64,000 nt of DNA, from the NCBI RefSeq assembly GCF_036199905.1, contig NZ_CP108109.1:6075501-6139500 (forward strand), given 5' to 3'. Under the pieces are notes generated by a model. The model searched no databases and was not told where the DNA came from. It was given only the letters and a program-made list of their open reading frames with translations. Positions 52,102 through 59,900 of the stretch are shown one piece after another. The DNA comes from Streptomyces sp. NBC_00223 (lineage in GTDB: Bacteria > Actinomycetota > Actinomycetes > Streptomycetales > Streptomycetaceae). The number at the start of each line of letters is the position of its first letter. The stretch's first letter is position 1. The translations under genes and the position numbers were made by a program.

Positions 52102-52929
52102 CTAGGCACCGCTGTCACCGTTGGCCGTGCCACCCCCGGGTACCGTGTCGAACAGACGCCCGTAGCCGGTGATCCGTCGTGCCGCCTCACCGGCGCCGGC
52201 CAGGTGCAGGGCGTGCCAGAACAGCACCTGGTTGGCGGTCAGAACAGCGAAGTCCAGCTCCTTCTCCAAGGCGTTGATGACGCCGACCGCGCGGATGCCG
52301 TTGCCGGCGACCAGGACGGCGTCGGGCCGGTGTCCGGCGACGGTGGTACGGATCCAGTCGGACAGGGCCTCGGGCGTGATCAGCTTCTGGTTGCTGGGCA
52401 GGCCGCAGGGGCCGTGGTGGACGACCTTGAAGCCCTGTTCCGTGAAGTAGTCGGCGCCGAGGCCCGAGAGCCGGTCGTCGAACCACGGGGGGTTGACGAT
52501 CGCCACGCTGCGGGCGCCGAGCGCGGCGAAGCCGGTGACGGCGGCCGCGGTGGTGCCGGTGAGCGGGATGCCCCGGGTGCGGCGCGCCAGCCGGTCGAAC
52601 AGCTTCTGCTCGCCGCTCGCGCCGAGCACGTAGGCGGAGCTGGTGAAGCCGAGCGCGATCACGTCGAGCGGGGAGGCCGCGAGCAGTTCCACGGCCTCGT
52701 CGATGAGCGGCGGCTCCACGAAGGCGCGCACCGGGTCGTGCGGGATCTTCGGGTCCATCTCGCCGCCGGGCCGCATCGCACCGAAGTACACGCGGGAGCC
52801 GTGGATGAAGACGTCGTCGGGGGCGATCGCCTGGAACTCGGACTCCGGGCCGACATCCGCGTGCGGTACGACCACGCCGACCCGGGCCCGGGCCTCCCAG
52901 CCGTCCTTCTCCGCCTGGACATTGCTCAT
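52102..52929 (-). CDS. Asp/Glu-racemase-fold protein, maleate-isomerase/AMDase-like, without catalytic Cys
   Basis: A 275-aa member of the Asp/Glu racemase superfamily near maleate cis-trans isomerase and arylmalonate decarboxylase: VGVVVPHADVGPESEFQAIA, LDVIALGFTSSAYVLGASGE, GIPLTGTTAAAVTGFAALGA, AVLVAGNGIRAVGVINALEK. In the two places where the family has catalytic Cys (C-T-S and S-C-T-N-L-R) this protein has Phe and Gly; its only Cys is elsewhere (GPCGLP). Its chemistry should therefore differ. Last gene of the adenylation/ACP operon. ATG 52929. Confidence 0.82.
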   Translation of the reverse strand: MSNVQAEKDGWEARARVGVVVPHADVGPESEFQAIAPDDVFIHGSRVYFGAMRPGGEMDPKIPHDPVRAFVEPPLIDEAVELLAASPLDVIALGFTSSAYVLGASGEQKLFDRLARRTRGIPLTGTTAAAVTGFAALGARSVAIVNPPWFDDRLSGLGADYFTEQGFKVVHHGPCGLPSNQKLITPEALSDWIRTTVAGHRPDAVLVAGNGIRAVGVINALEKELDFAVLTANQVLFWHALHLAGAGEAARRITGYGRLFDTVPGGGTANGDSGA

Positions 52930-52949
52930 GACGGTCACTCCTCTCGGGC

Positions 52950-53636
52950 TCAGCTCGTCGCCTCGGCGGCCAGCGAGCCGCCGAGGACGGTGCCGGTGCC
53001 GCTGCTGTCCAGGAAACCGGGGTGCTTGCGGCGCATGTTGGACATGACGAACTCGTAGGGCACGTCGTCGAAGTCGCCGTAGTCGGCGACGAACTCCATG
53101 CTCTTGTTGCCCTTGTCGTCGAAGGGCTGGTGCACGCTGTCGGCGGTGCCGTCGAACTCCAGCGGCGTCATCCCGTACAGGCGGCACAGGATCTTGTTGA
53201 AGACCGGGGTGGCCTTCACCCACCGGCCGTCCAGGTGAACGCTGTTGAGACCGTGGAAGAAGACGTCCCCGCCGATGTGGGCGCGCAGCCGGTCGGAGGC
53301 GAGGTGGTTGCGCACGTCGCTGTAGTGCACACGGGCGGGGATGCCCACGGCCCGGCAGGCCGCCGCGTACAGGGCGGACTTGTGCAGGCAGAAGCCCTTC
53401 TTCGTGGTCGCGGTGTGGCTGGCCCGCAGCCCCCGGGGGGACAGGTCGGCCCCGTACACCTCGTAGAAGACGTCGTCGCGGACCGCGTAGTACAGCTCGA
53501 CGGCGAGCTGCCTCTTGTCGGCGGCCCGGTCGGCGACCGCGTCGTCGACGAAGGTCTGGACGGCGTCCGTCTCGTAGTCCAGGAAATCGGTGGGTGCGGT
53601 GAGCCGGGCGTGCTCGGCGCTCGTGATGGCGTTCAT
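52950..53636 (-). CDS. Transglutaminase-like (papain-fold) protein
   Basis: A 228-aa protein with a transglutaminase core: KKGFCLHKSALYAAACRAVG (C83), NSVHLDGRWVKATP (H134). The usual Asp after the His strand is replaced by Thr (KATP). Bacterial relatives hydrolyse or transfer amides, and in some pathways (AdmF of andrimid) form amide bonds between carrier-bound acyl groups; its place beside an ACP and adenylating enzyme makes that role possible (inference). ATG 53636 with GAGAGG. Confidence 0.85.
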   Translation of the reverse strand: MNAITSAEHARLTAPTDFLDYETDAVQTFVDDAVADRAADKRQLAVELYYAVRDDVFYEVYGADLSPRGLRASHTATTKKGFCLHKSALYAAACRAVGIPARVHYSDVRNHLASDRLRAHIGGDVFFHGLNSVHLDGRWVKATPVFNKILCRLYGMTPLEFDGTADSVHQPFDDKGNKSMEFVADYGDFDDVPYEFVMSNMRRKHPGFLDSSGTGTVLGGSLAAEATS

Positions 53637-53663
53637 GGTCACCCTCTCGTCAGCGTTCCGCGC

Positions 53664-54824
53664 TCACAGGCCCAGCAGGGCGGCGATGCGGTTGCGATGG
53701 ATCTCACTGGTGCCGGAGTAGATGGTTCCGCCGACGGCGTTGCGTACCTCGCGCTCGATGCCGGTGCCGGTCAGATAGCCCTGGCCGCCGAAGATCTGCA
53801 CCGCGTCCAGGGCGCTGCTCTTGTTGGCCTCGCTGACCACGGTCTTGGTCGCGGCGATGTCGATGGCCACGTCCTGTCCGGCCTGGACCTTGGCGCCGGT
53901 GTCGGTGAGCCACTTGCGGGAGGTCTCCAGCGCGATCTTCATGTCGGCGATCCGGTGCGAGACGCCCTGGAAGGCGCCGATCGGCCGGCCGAACTGGCGG
54001 CGGGTCTTGGCGTAGCGGATCACCCGCTCCAGGCGGTGGCTCATTTCGCCGAGCGTGAGGGAGAAGGAGAACAGGATCTCCCGCTTCATCACGTGGTCGA
54101 GGATCAGGAAGCCGGCGCCCTCACTGCCGATGCGGCGGGCGGCGGGCACCCGAAGCCCCTCGAAGGTCACCTCGCTCAGCGGAGAGGTACGCAGTCCCAT
54201 CTTGGCCAGCGGTTCACCGATCCTGAGGCCGGGGGAGTCCCGCTCGACGAGGAAGACGCTCAGGCCGAAGGGACCGGGGTCGCCGGTGCGCACGTACAGC
54301 AGGAACAGATCGGCGATCGGCGCGTTGGTGATGAACATCTTGCTGCCGTCGATGACGTAGTCGTCGCCGTCGCGGCGCGCGGTGGTGGTGATGTTCATGG
54401 CGTCCGAGCCGTGGTCCGGCTCGGTGACGGCGTGCGCGGTGATCAGCTCACCGGAGACGATCCCCGGCAGGAACCGGGACTTGAGCTGATCGCCGGCGAA
54501 CGCCTGGAGGGGTACGCCGACGCTGACGATCTGTGTGGAGGCGGAGAAGCTGAGGCCCGCGTCCCGGCAGGTGTGGCCGAGTCCTTCCAGGGCGCGCATC
54601 GTCTCGGTCAGGGTGCCGCCGAGGCCGCCCCAGCGCTTCTCGAAGGGAACCGCCAGAATCCCCGAGCGCTGAATGGTCTTCCATTTCTCCCAGGGGAATT
54701 CGGCGCGGGCGTCGAACTCGTCGAGGTCGCGATTGAGCGCCTCGGCCCACGGGGTGGCGAGTTCGTAGGGGTCGGAGGCGGAGTCGGGGGTTCCCGGAGC
54801 GGGCTGTGCGGGTGCGGATGTCAT
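53664..54824 (-). CDS. Acyl-CoA dehydrogenase-family flavoenzyme
   Basis: A 386-aa FAD-dependent dehydrogenase: VPFEKRWGGLGG, AHAVTEPDHGSDAMNITTTA, FITNAPIADLFLLYV, RRQFGRPIGAFQGVSHRIAD, VQIFGGQGYLTG, and TIYSGTSEIHRNRIAALLG, the region carrying the catalytic Glu. Together with an ACP and adenylating enzyme it likely oxidises an amino-acyl or acyl thioester on the carrier, as in prolyl-to-pyrrolyl carrier-protein pathways (inference). ATG 54824. Confidence 0.92.
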   Translation of the reverse strand: MTSAPAQPAPGTPDSASDPYELATPWAEALNRDLDEFDARAEFPWEKWKTIQRSGILAVPFEKRWGGLGGTLTETMRALEGLGHTCRDAGLSFSASTQIVSVGVPLQAFAGDQLKSRFLPGIVSGELITAHAVTEPDHGSDAMNITTTARRDGDDYVIDGSKMFITNAPIADLFLLYVRTGDPGPFGLSVFLVERDSPGLRIGEPLAKMGLRTSPLSEVTFEGLRVPAARRIGSEGAGFLILDHVMKREILFSFSLTLGEMSHRLERVIRYAKTRRQFGRPIGAFQGVSHRIADMKIALETSRKWLTDTGAKVQAGQDVAIDIAATKTVVSEANKSSALDAVQIFGGQGYLTGTGIEREVRNAVGGTIYSGTSEIHRNRIAALLGL

Positions 54825-54901
54825 GGCTGTGGCCGGCCTTCCGGTACGTGGTGAGCGGAAGAGCCGGGGCCCACCGGCGGGTGGGCCCCGGAACACGGAA
54901 C

Positions 54902-55276
54902 TCAGTACTGGGAGAAGCCGTCGGAGGACAGCGTGTGCTTCTCGTCTCCGCGCAGGGCCGGGCTGAAGACGGATATCAGTCTCAGATCCTCGTCGTCCGA
55001 CGCCACGAGGTGATGCGCGTCGTTCTCGTTGAGGGCGTAGATGGTTCCGTCCGTTAACTTGAAGCGCGTTCCGTCCTTGGTGATGACCTCGCCGGACCCA
55101 CCGACGCAGTAGCACGCCTCCAGGTGCTGCCGGTACTGCAACGCGCTCGAGGTGCCCCTGCGGACCAGGGTCTCGCACACGGTGAAGCCCATGTTGTCGG
55201 CCTCGGTCAGTAGACGGTGGCTGGTGCCGTTGCCCCACTCCACGGGGGTGACATCACTGGTGCTTCGCACGATCAC
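54902..55276 (-). CDS. Ectoine-synthase-like cupin (EctC paralogue)
   Basis: A 124-aa cupin of the EctC family: IVRSTSDVTPVEWGNGTSHR start, QYRQHLEACYCVGGSGEV and GTIYALNENDAHHL. The residues matching the iron ligands of characterised EctC (Glu, Tyr, His) are kept as E53, Y80 and H88. EctC closes the ring of N-acetyl-diaminobutyrate by losing water. No ectA or ectB is near, so another substrate, probably carrier-bound or released in this operon, is likely. GTG 55276 follows AAGGAG. Confidence 0.88.
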   Translation of the reverse strand: MIVRSTSDVTPVEWGNGTSHRLLTEADNMGFTVCETLVRRGTSSALQYRQHLEACYCVGGSGEVITKDGTRFKLTDGTIYALNENDAHHLVASDDEDLRLISVFSPALRGDEKHTLSSDGFSQY

Positions 55277-55331
55277 GGCAAGTCTCCTTCGAGGTAGGGA
55301 GGGCTGGGCTTTCCGGGGTTCGCCCGGAAGA

Positions 55332-55589
55332 TCAGAGAGTGGCCCGGGTCGCGTCTTCGATGAAGGCGACAATGGCCCCGATGCTGCGGAAGTTCTCCGG
55401 CTTCAGCGGGATGTCGTCGACGGGGATGGCGTAGGCACGGGAGAGGTGCGAGACGATCCTGACCAGTCCGAGGCTGTCGACGATTCCGCTGTCGATCAGG
55501 TCGAATTCGGTGGTCAGGTCGGCGGTTTCCTCTCCGTCGAGGAATTCGGCGACGACATAGCCGCGGATCTCGTCCTGCAGAATGCTCAT
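55332..55589 (-). CDS. Acyl carrier protein
   Basis: An 85-aa carrier protein: LTTEFDLIDSGIVDSLGLVR with the phosphopantetheine-attachment Ser39 in D-S-L, and IPLKPENFRSIGAIVAFIED. A discrete single domain, coupled to the adenylating enzyme by a 4-nt ATGA overlap, so it is that enzyme's likely acceptor. Confidence 0.92.
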   Translation of the reverse strand: MSILQDEIRGYVVAEFLDGEETADLTTEFDLIDSGIVDSLGLVRIVSHLSRAYAIPVDDIPLKPENFRSIGAIVAFIEDATRATL

Positions 55590-57064
55590 GGGCGATGTCC
55601 CTTCTGGCGTAGCGCCTTGATGAGGTCGCGGTCGGGCTTTCCGGTCGCGGTGCGCGGCAGGGGTGCGTCGCTCACCTGGACCGAAGAGGGAATGGCGTGC
55701 CGGGGCAGATGCGCGGCACTGTGGGTGCGCAGCCGCAGGGAGGTGAGCGCGGTGCCGGGCCGCCGGGTCACCTGCGCGTGCAGCCGGTAACCGGCCTCCG
55801 GGTCGGGGAGGGCCACCACGGCTGCCTCGGAGACGTCCGGATGGGCGGCCAGGACGTTCTCGATCTCCTGGACGTTGGTGCGCACGCCGCGGACCTTGAC
55901 CTGGAAGTCGGTCCGGCCGTCGAGCCGGTGCAGGCCCTCGGCGTCCCGGGAGACGATGTCGCCGGTGCGGTAGAAGACCTCGGGCCCGCCGTCGGGCGCG
56001 GGGACGAACACGCCCTCGTTGCGCCCGCGTTGCAGGTATCCGGAGGTCTGGAACGGGGTCGTCACGAGAAGTTCACCGGTGCCGGGCCCGTCGAGGATCT
56101 TCCCCTCGTCGTCGAGGAGCAGGGCCCGTACGCCGGGCAGCGGGCGGCCGATCGGAGTCTTCCCCTCCGCCGCCCCGGGGTCGACGTCCTGGATGAAGCT
56201 GTCGTTGGTCTCGGTGCAGCCGAAGACGTTGTGGAAGCGGGCACCGGGGAAGGCCGCGCCGAGCCGGGCCAGCAGCGGGGGCGGCATCGCGTCACCGGTG
56301 AAGATCACCGTGCGGACGCGCGGGTACGGGATGTCGTCCTGGGTGAGCAGCCGGAACAGCATGGGTACGCCCTGCACGAAGGTGACTTCGTGCTCCGCGA
56401 CCAGGCCGCGCAGGTAGCCGGCGTCGGCGCCGGCGTCCTGCTCGACGAGCACGACGCCGGCGCCGAGCCGCAGCCCGGTCCAGACGTCGAGCAGGGAGAG
56501 GTCGAAGTTGAGCGGGGCGTAACTGAGCAGCGTGTCCTGCCCGGTGAGACCGAAGTGTCCGGTGGCCCAGTCGGCGAACCGGTCGAAGGCGTCGGCCATG
56601 ATGGGCACGATCTTCGGCGTTCCGGTGGATCCGGAGGTGGTGAGCAGCAGAGGCGAGGCGGCGGGGTCGACGGCGTCGAATCCGCGAGCCGCCTCCTCGT
56701 CCCGTGCGATGTCGTCGTGGTGCAGCGCGCCCGTGCCGTCGACGGTGAGGACGGCGGAGCAACGGGCCTGCGCGGTGAGCGTTCCCAGAGCCGCGCTGCC
56801 CAGCCCGGGAGAAGGGACAAGGACGGCGTAGCCCGCCCGGAAGGCCCCGATGAGCAGGGCGATCGTCTCCGGTGTCTTGTGCGCGGGTACGCACAGCGGG
56901 CGGCCGCGGTCGAGGTCCAGGCGGTCCAGCGCGGCGGACAGCTCCCCGGCGAGGTCGACGAGCCGGCGGTACGTCGTCCGCTGCCCGCCCAGTACCAGGG
57001 CCACGGAGTGGGGCCGATCCCGCGCATGCGCGGCCAACGCGTCATAGAGACGTGGTGATGGCAC
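55586..57064 (-). CDS. Amino-acid/acyl adenylating enzyme
   Basis: A 492-aa stand-alone adenylation domain: P-loop LLLTTSGSTGTPKIVP, NFDLSLLDVW, NVFGCTETNDS, GEVFYRTGDIV-type core (EVFYRTGDIVSRDA), GRTDFQVKVRGVRTN, and the catalytic Lys in RTATGKPDRDLI. It resembles NRPS-like free-standing enzymes that load an amino acid on a discrete carrier. NFDLSLLDVW and the binding-pocket region favour an amino-acid substrate, but which one cannot be said. First gene of the operon, with a promoter at 57223-57250. Confidence 0.92.
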   Translation of the reverse strand: MPSPRLYDALAAHARDRPHSVALVLGGQRTTYRRLVDLAGELSAALDRLDLDRGRPLCVPAHKTPETIALLIGAFRAGYAVLVPSPGLGSAALGTLTAQARCSAVLTVDGTGALHHDDIARDEEAARGFDAVDPAASPLLLTTSGSTGTPKIVPIMADAFDRFADWATGHFGLTGQDTLLSYAPLNFDLSLLDVWTGLRLGAGVVLVEQDAGADAGYLRGLVAEHEVTFVQGVPMLFRLLTQDDIPYPRVRTVIFTGDAMPPPLLARLGAAFPGARFHNVFGCTETNDSFIQDVDPGAAEGKTPIGRPLPGVRALLLDDEGKILDGPGTGELLVTTPFQTSGYLQRGRNEGVFVPAPDGGPEVFYRTGDIVSRDAEGLHRLDGRTDFQVKVRGVRTNVQEIENVLAAHPDVSEAAVVALPDPEAGYRLHAQVTRRPGTALTSLRLRTHSAAHLPRHAIPSSVQVSDAPLPRTATGKPDRDLIKALRQKGHRP

Positions 57065-57222
57065 GATTCCCCCTTGTTCATCCGGACATCAACAGAGAAT
57101 TGATCTTCGGTGCAAGGGGGGTGGCGGCGCTCAGAACGCGCCAGAAAACTGCGTCCGCAGCACCTGGTGCGCCCATCAAGCCGGGCCGACTCCGCTCACT
57201 CCCCCGCGATCGACCTGCAATT

Positions 57223-57250
57223 ACGATAGCGAAGGTACATGCAGAGTCAA
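57223..57250 (-). promoter_or_regulatory. Promoter of the adenylation/ACP operon
   Basis: On the minus strand TTGACT (57245-57250) and TATCGT (57223-57228) are spaced 16 bp, about 160 bp ahead of the operon start, in an A/T-richer patch with GCATGC palindromes. Confidence 0.55.
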
Positions 57251-57544
57251 GCATGCATCAGACGATATCTGTTGTGACAGAAGTCACTCCTGTGGCCAAC
57301 GCTTCTTGCTTGATCAATGGTTTCGAAGGCGAGGAGGGGAGGCCGCCGAGGTGCCAAGGCCGTTACGGGACGCTTCGTCTCCGCGGCCGGGCGTTCACGG
57401 GCGACTGCTGGGCCGGCCCGGAACGGTGAGGGCCGCTCAGGGGGCCGGGCGGCTCTCTTGGCCCATTCACCCGGACGGGGTCGGCGGGGAAGGGCAGAAG
57501 TGCCGCTCGGACGTCGCTCGGCGGCGTACGTCCCGGGCTTGCCG

Positions 57545-57706
57545 TCAGGACCGGCCGCCGAAAGCCCAGCCCGCCGTGTCGAGGCGGCTGACCAGGCACG
57601 TCACCCAATTCCGGGCGGGGTGCACCCGGTCGGCAGGGTCCCGTGTGAGCGGCTCGCCGTCGGTGATTCGGGCGGGGCGCTCCGGGTGCGGAATTTCGTA
57701 CGGCAT
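57545..57706 (-). CDS. Possible 53-aa small protein
   Basis: From ATG 57706 the frame reads PYEIPHPERPARITDGEPLT and DRVHPARNWVTCLVSRLDTA to a stop at 57545 with strong G/C third positions, unlike the frames around it. No family recognised. It could be a small gene or the tail of one; other small frames here (e.g. ATG 57872, TTYALANVASGGIPTM) are weaker. 57251-57544 holds no gene I can support. Confidence 0.4.
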   Translation of the reverse strand: MPYEIPHPERPARITDGEPLTRDPADRVHPARNWVTCLVSRLDTAGWAFGGRS

Positions 57707-58070
57707 ATGCCATGCCTGCGCCGCGGCGCTTGGGCTGCGCAACGCCCGACAAACGCGTCCGAGGTGAGGGCCTTGCTCCACCTGGCCCGCCGAGGACGCG
57801 GTGGGTGCGCGGGGGTGGCGGACATCGTTGGAATTCCGCCCGAAGCGACATTGGCCAACGCATAGGTGGTCATGCAAATTTCTCCGACTTCCCCCGATTT
57901 CTCGGGGTGCATAGGGGGAGTATGTTTGCACGCGCAAGCAACTAATTGAATGTAATCCGGGCGCCGACAAAACAGCGAACCCCGAAGACGGCGCGCGCGA
58001 GCGTGCGCGCTCTGCGATCTCGGTAGCCCTGAGCACAGGTATTGAGGCTGTTTCCTGGGACGAGGCCACA

Positions 58071-58151
58071 ATGTCCAGAGAGCTCGAAGGAGACATCACC
58101 CGCAGTGCGCTGGACGCTGCACTGGCCACTGAGGTTTTCTCAGCGAAATGA
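58071..58151 (+). pseudogene. Small frame interrupted by the IS element
   Basis: ATG 58071 opens SRELEGDITRSALDAALA, after which the frame enters the left end of the IS at 58128 and stops at 58151. The natural gene end has been displaced by the insertion. Confidence 0.4.
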
Positions 58152-59113
58152 TCTTCGCGAAACGTTGTGAACCGCTCGTCCGTGGGCGGTTCGGGCGAAC
58201 TCATCCTGGTTGTGGGCAGACGTAAAGCCCCTGGTAGGACAGGTCTCACCACAAGATCTTGTCCGAACCACCAGAGGCTTCACGTTGGTCACCTATGTTG
58301 CCACGCTCGACGTCCCGCGCCATGTCGTGGATCACCTTTCCCGACTGCTGGCCGCCCACCGGCGGCGATTGCGCACTCCGCGGGGGTCGCGGGCGCTGGG
58401 TCCGTTCCGTCAGGCCGTGCTGGTGCTGCGCTGGTTCCGTCAGCGGGGCTGCGTGCACTGCCTGGCGCGGGACGCCGGGGTCTCCCAGGCCACCGGTTAC
58501 CGGTACCTCCACGAAGGCATCGACGTCCTCGCAGAGCAGGCCCCCGACCTGCACGACGTCCTGAACCGCTGCCGACAGGAAGACATGACGCACATCTTGG
58601 ACGGCACACTTATCGAGTCCGACCGCCTCACGGGCGTCCGCGACAACGGCAACGACCTCTGGTTCAGCCAGAAACACAAGGCATTCGGCGGCAACGTGCA
58701 GTTCCTGTCCTCCCCGGACGGCACCCCACTGTGGGTCTCCGACGTCGAACCCGGCTCCACCCCCGACATCACCGCAGCCCGCATCCACGCCCTGCCCGCC
58801 CTGTACAAAGCCGCCGCCGACGGTCTGCCGACACTCGCCGACAAGGGCTACACCGGCGCCGGCATCGGCATCCACATCCCGGTCCGCCGCCCCAAAGGCA
58901 AATCCGAACAAGCCCTCCACGCCGACACCCGCACCACGAACACCCTGATCAGAGACCTGCGCGCCCTCGGCGAACGCGCCGCCGCCGAACTCAAGGAGCG
59001 CTGGCGCGCGCTCAAGTACGTCTCACTCAGTCCCAGCCGGATCGGCGACATAGCCCGCGCCGCACTCGTCCTCAACGGAATCTGGAAATGATCTTCGTTG
59101 AGAAAACCTCAGT
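58128..59113 (+). mobile_element. IS5-family insertion sequence, 986 bp
   Basis: Perfect 15-bp terminal inverted repeats ACTGAGGTTTTCTCA (58128-58142; complement at 59099-59113), extending to 20 bp with one mismatch. GCC flanks both ends and could be the 3-bp target duplication typical of some IS5 subgroups. One transposase gene fills the element. It appears intact. Confidence 0.9.
58285..59091 (+). CDS. IS5-family DDE transposase
   Basis: A 268-aa single-frame transposase: helix-turn-helix (LARDAGVSQATGYRYLHEGI), first Asp in MTHILDGTLIESDR, NDLWFSQKHKAFGGNVQF, second Asp region LPTLADKGYTGAG, and the Glu helix in ERAAAELKERWRALKYVSLS. All three catalytic positions seem kept. TTG 58285 has GAGG at good spacing; an upstream start at 58210 is possible. 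Confidence 0.9.
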   Translation: MVTYVATLDVPRHVVDHLSRLLAAHRRRLRTPRGSRALGPFRQAVLVLRWFRQRGCVHCLARDAGVSQATGYRYLHEGIDVLAEQAPDLHDVLNRCRQEDMTHILDGTLIESDRLTGVRDNGNDLWFSQKHKAFGGNVQFLSSPDGTPLWVSDVEPGSTPDITAARIHALPALYKAAADGLPTLADKGYTGAGIGIHIPVRRPKGKSEQALHADTRTTNTLIRDLRALGERAAAELKERWRALKYVSLSPSRIGDIARAALVLNGIWK

Positions 59114-59337
59114 GCCCGGCATGCGGTTACGGCGGCAACGTGTACGGGGACCTCAGCCCCGTACCTTGCCGCTGCAATGAGTGGGAAGTGTCGTGCATCC
59201 ACCCCGGCGGGGTTGTCGACGTTGGAACGGTCGAGTCCTTCTCCTGCCCCTTCTGCGGCCTCTCCCTGAGCAGCTGCGAGGAAGTCGCCATGGCGGGCAT
59301 CGAATCACGTACTGAAGCCCCGGAAGAAGACCGGTGA
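59098..59337 (+). CDS. Zinc-ribbon protein, truncated by the IS
   Basis: Frame with two Cys pairs, QCPACGYGG ... PCRCNEWEVSCIHPGG and SFSCPFCGLSLSSCEE, likely binding one or two zinc ions. Its first codons lie in the right end of the IS, so the native start is lost; the present 79-aa frame begins at a TTG supplied by the element. Family not recognised. Confidence 0.5.
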   Translation: MRKPQCPACGYGGNVYGDLSPVPCRCNEWEVSCIHPGGVVDVGTVESFSCPFCGLSLSSCEEVAMAGIESRTEAPEEDR

Positions 59338-59522
59338 GCAAGCGGGCCCGCTCCACCACGAAGGCATCCAGCAGGTCAGTTCGTTGACCCAAAGTAGGGA
59401 CGAGCGCGCACGACGGGGCTCGACAGACGTTGGACCAGAACCGCTCATGGGCGAAGCCAACCCGCCTACCAGCGTCGAACCTCTGGGTAGGGTCGCGGTA
59501 CCCGAGGTGGAGAGGTAGCCGC

Positions 59523-59849
59523 ATGGACCCCGAGATCGTGATCGCGCAGACGACGAGTGACGACGAGGAGCAGGCGAAGACCCTCGCCAGAGACGCTGTT
59601 GAGAGCAAACTGGCGGCGGGCGTTCACATCGATGCGCCCATCACCGCCTTCTACTGGTGGCAGGGGAAGGTCGAAGCGGCGCAGGAGTGGCGGATCTCCT
59701 ACATGACGTCGTCGGATCGCCTCCCCGCGCTGGAGGCATGGCTTCACGAGAGGCACCCGTACGACGTCCCCCAGTGGGTCACGCTGCCTGTGACCGGAGG
59801 GTCGGAGGCGTACTTGTCCTGGGTCGTCGACGAGACGCGCCCGCGGTAG
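59523..59849 (+). CDS. cutA: CutA1-family divalent-ion tolerance protein
   Basis: A 108-aa CutA1 protein: VIAQTTSDDEEQAKTLARDA, LAAGVHIDAPITAFYWWQGK, EWRISYMTSSDRLPALEAWL, and HPYDVPQWVTLPVTGGSEAYLSW, the family hallmark P-Y-x-x-P. It forms trimers and is linked to copper tolerance, mechanism unclear. Initial Cys replaced. ATG 59523. Confidence 0.92.
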   Translation: MDPEIVIAQTTSDDEEQAKTLARDAVESKLAAGVHIDAPITAFYWWQGKVEAAQEWRISYMTSSDRLPALEAWLHERHPYDVPQWVTLPVTGGSEAYLSWVVDETRPR

Positions 59850-59900
59850 AGGTCTCCACTACAGCGCCTCGCTCTCACCGAGCCTGTGTGCTTCGACGCT

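Noticed and set aside
53022-54854. 610-codon plus-strand frame
   Set aside because: Antisense to the transglutaminase-like and acyl-CoA dehydrogenase genes.
54902-55276. Ectoine biosynthesis operon
   Set aside because: No ectA, ectB or ectD nearby; neighbours are carrier-protein enzymes.
57363-57863. 166-codon minus-strand frame
   Set aside because: Pro/Arg-rich with no domain; a different frame (57545-57706) has better codon bias.
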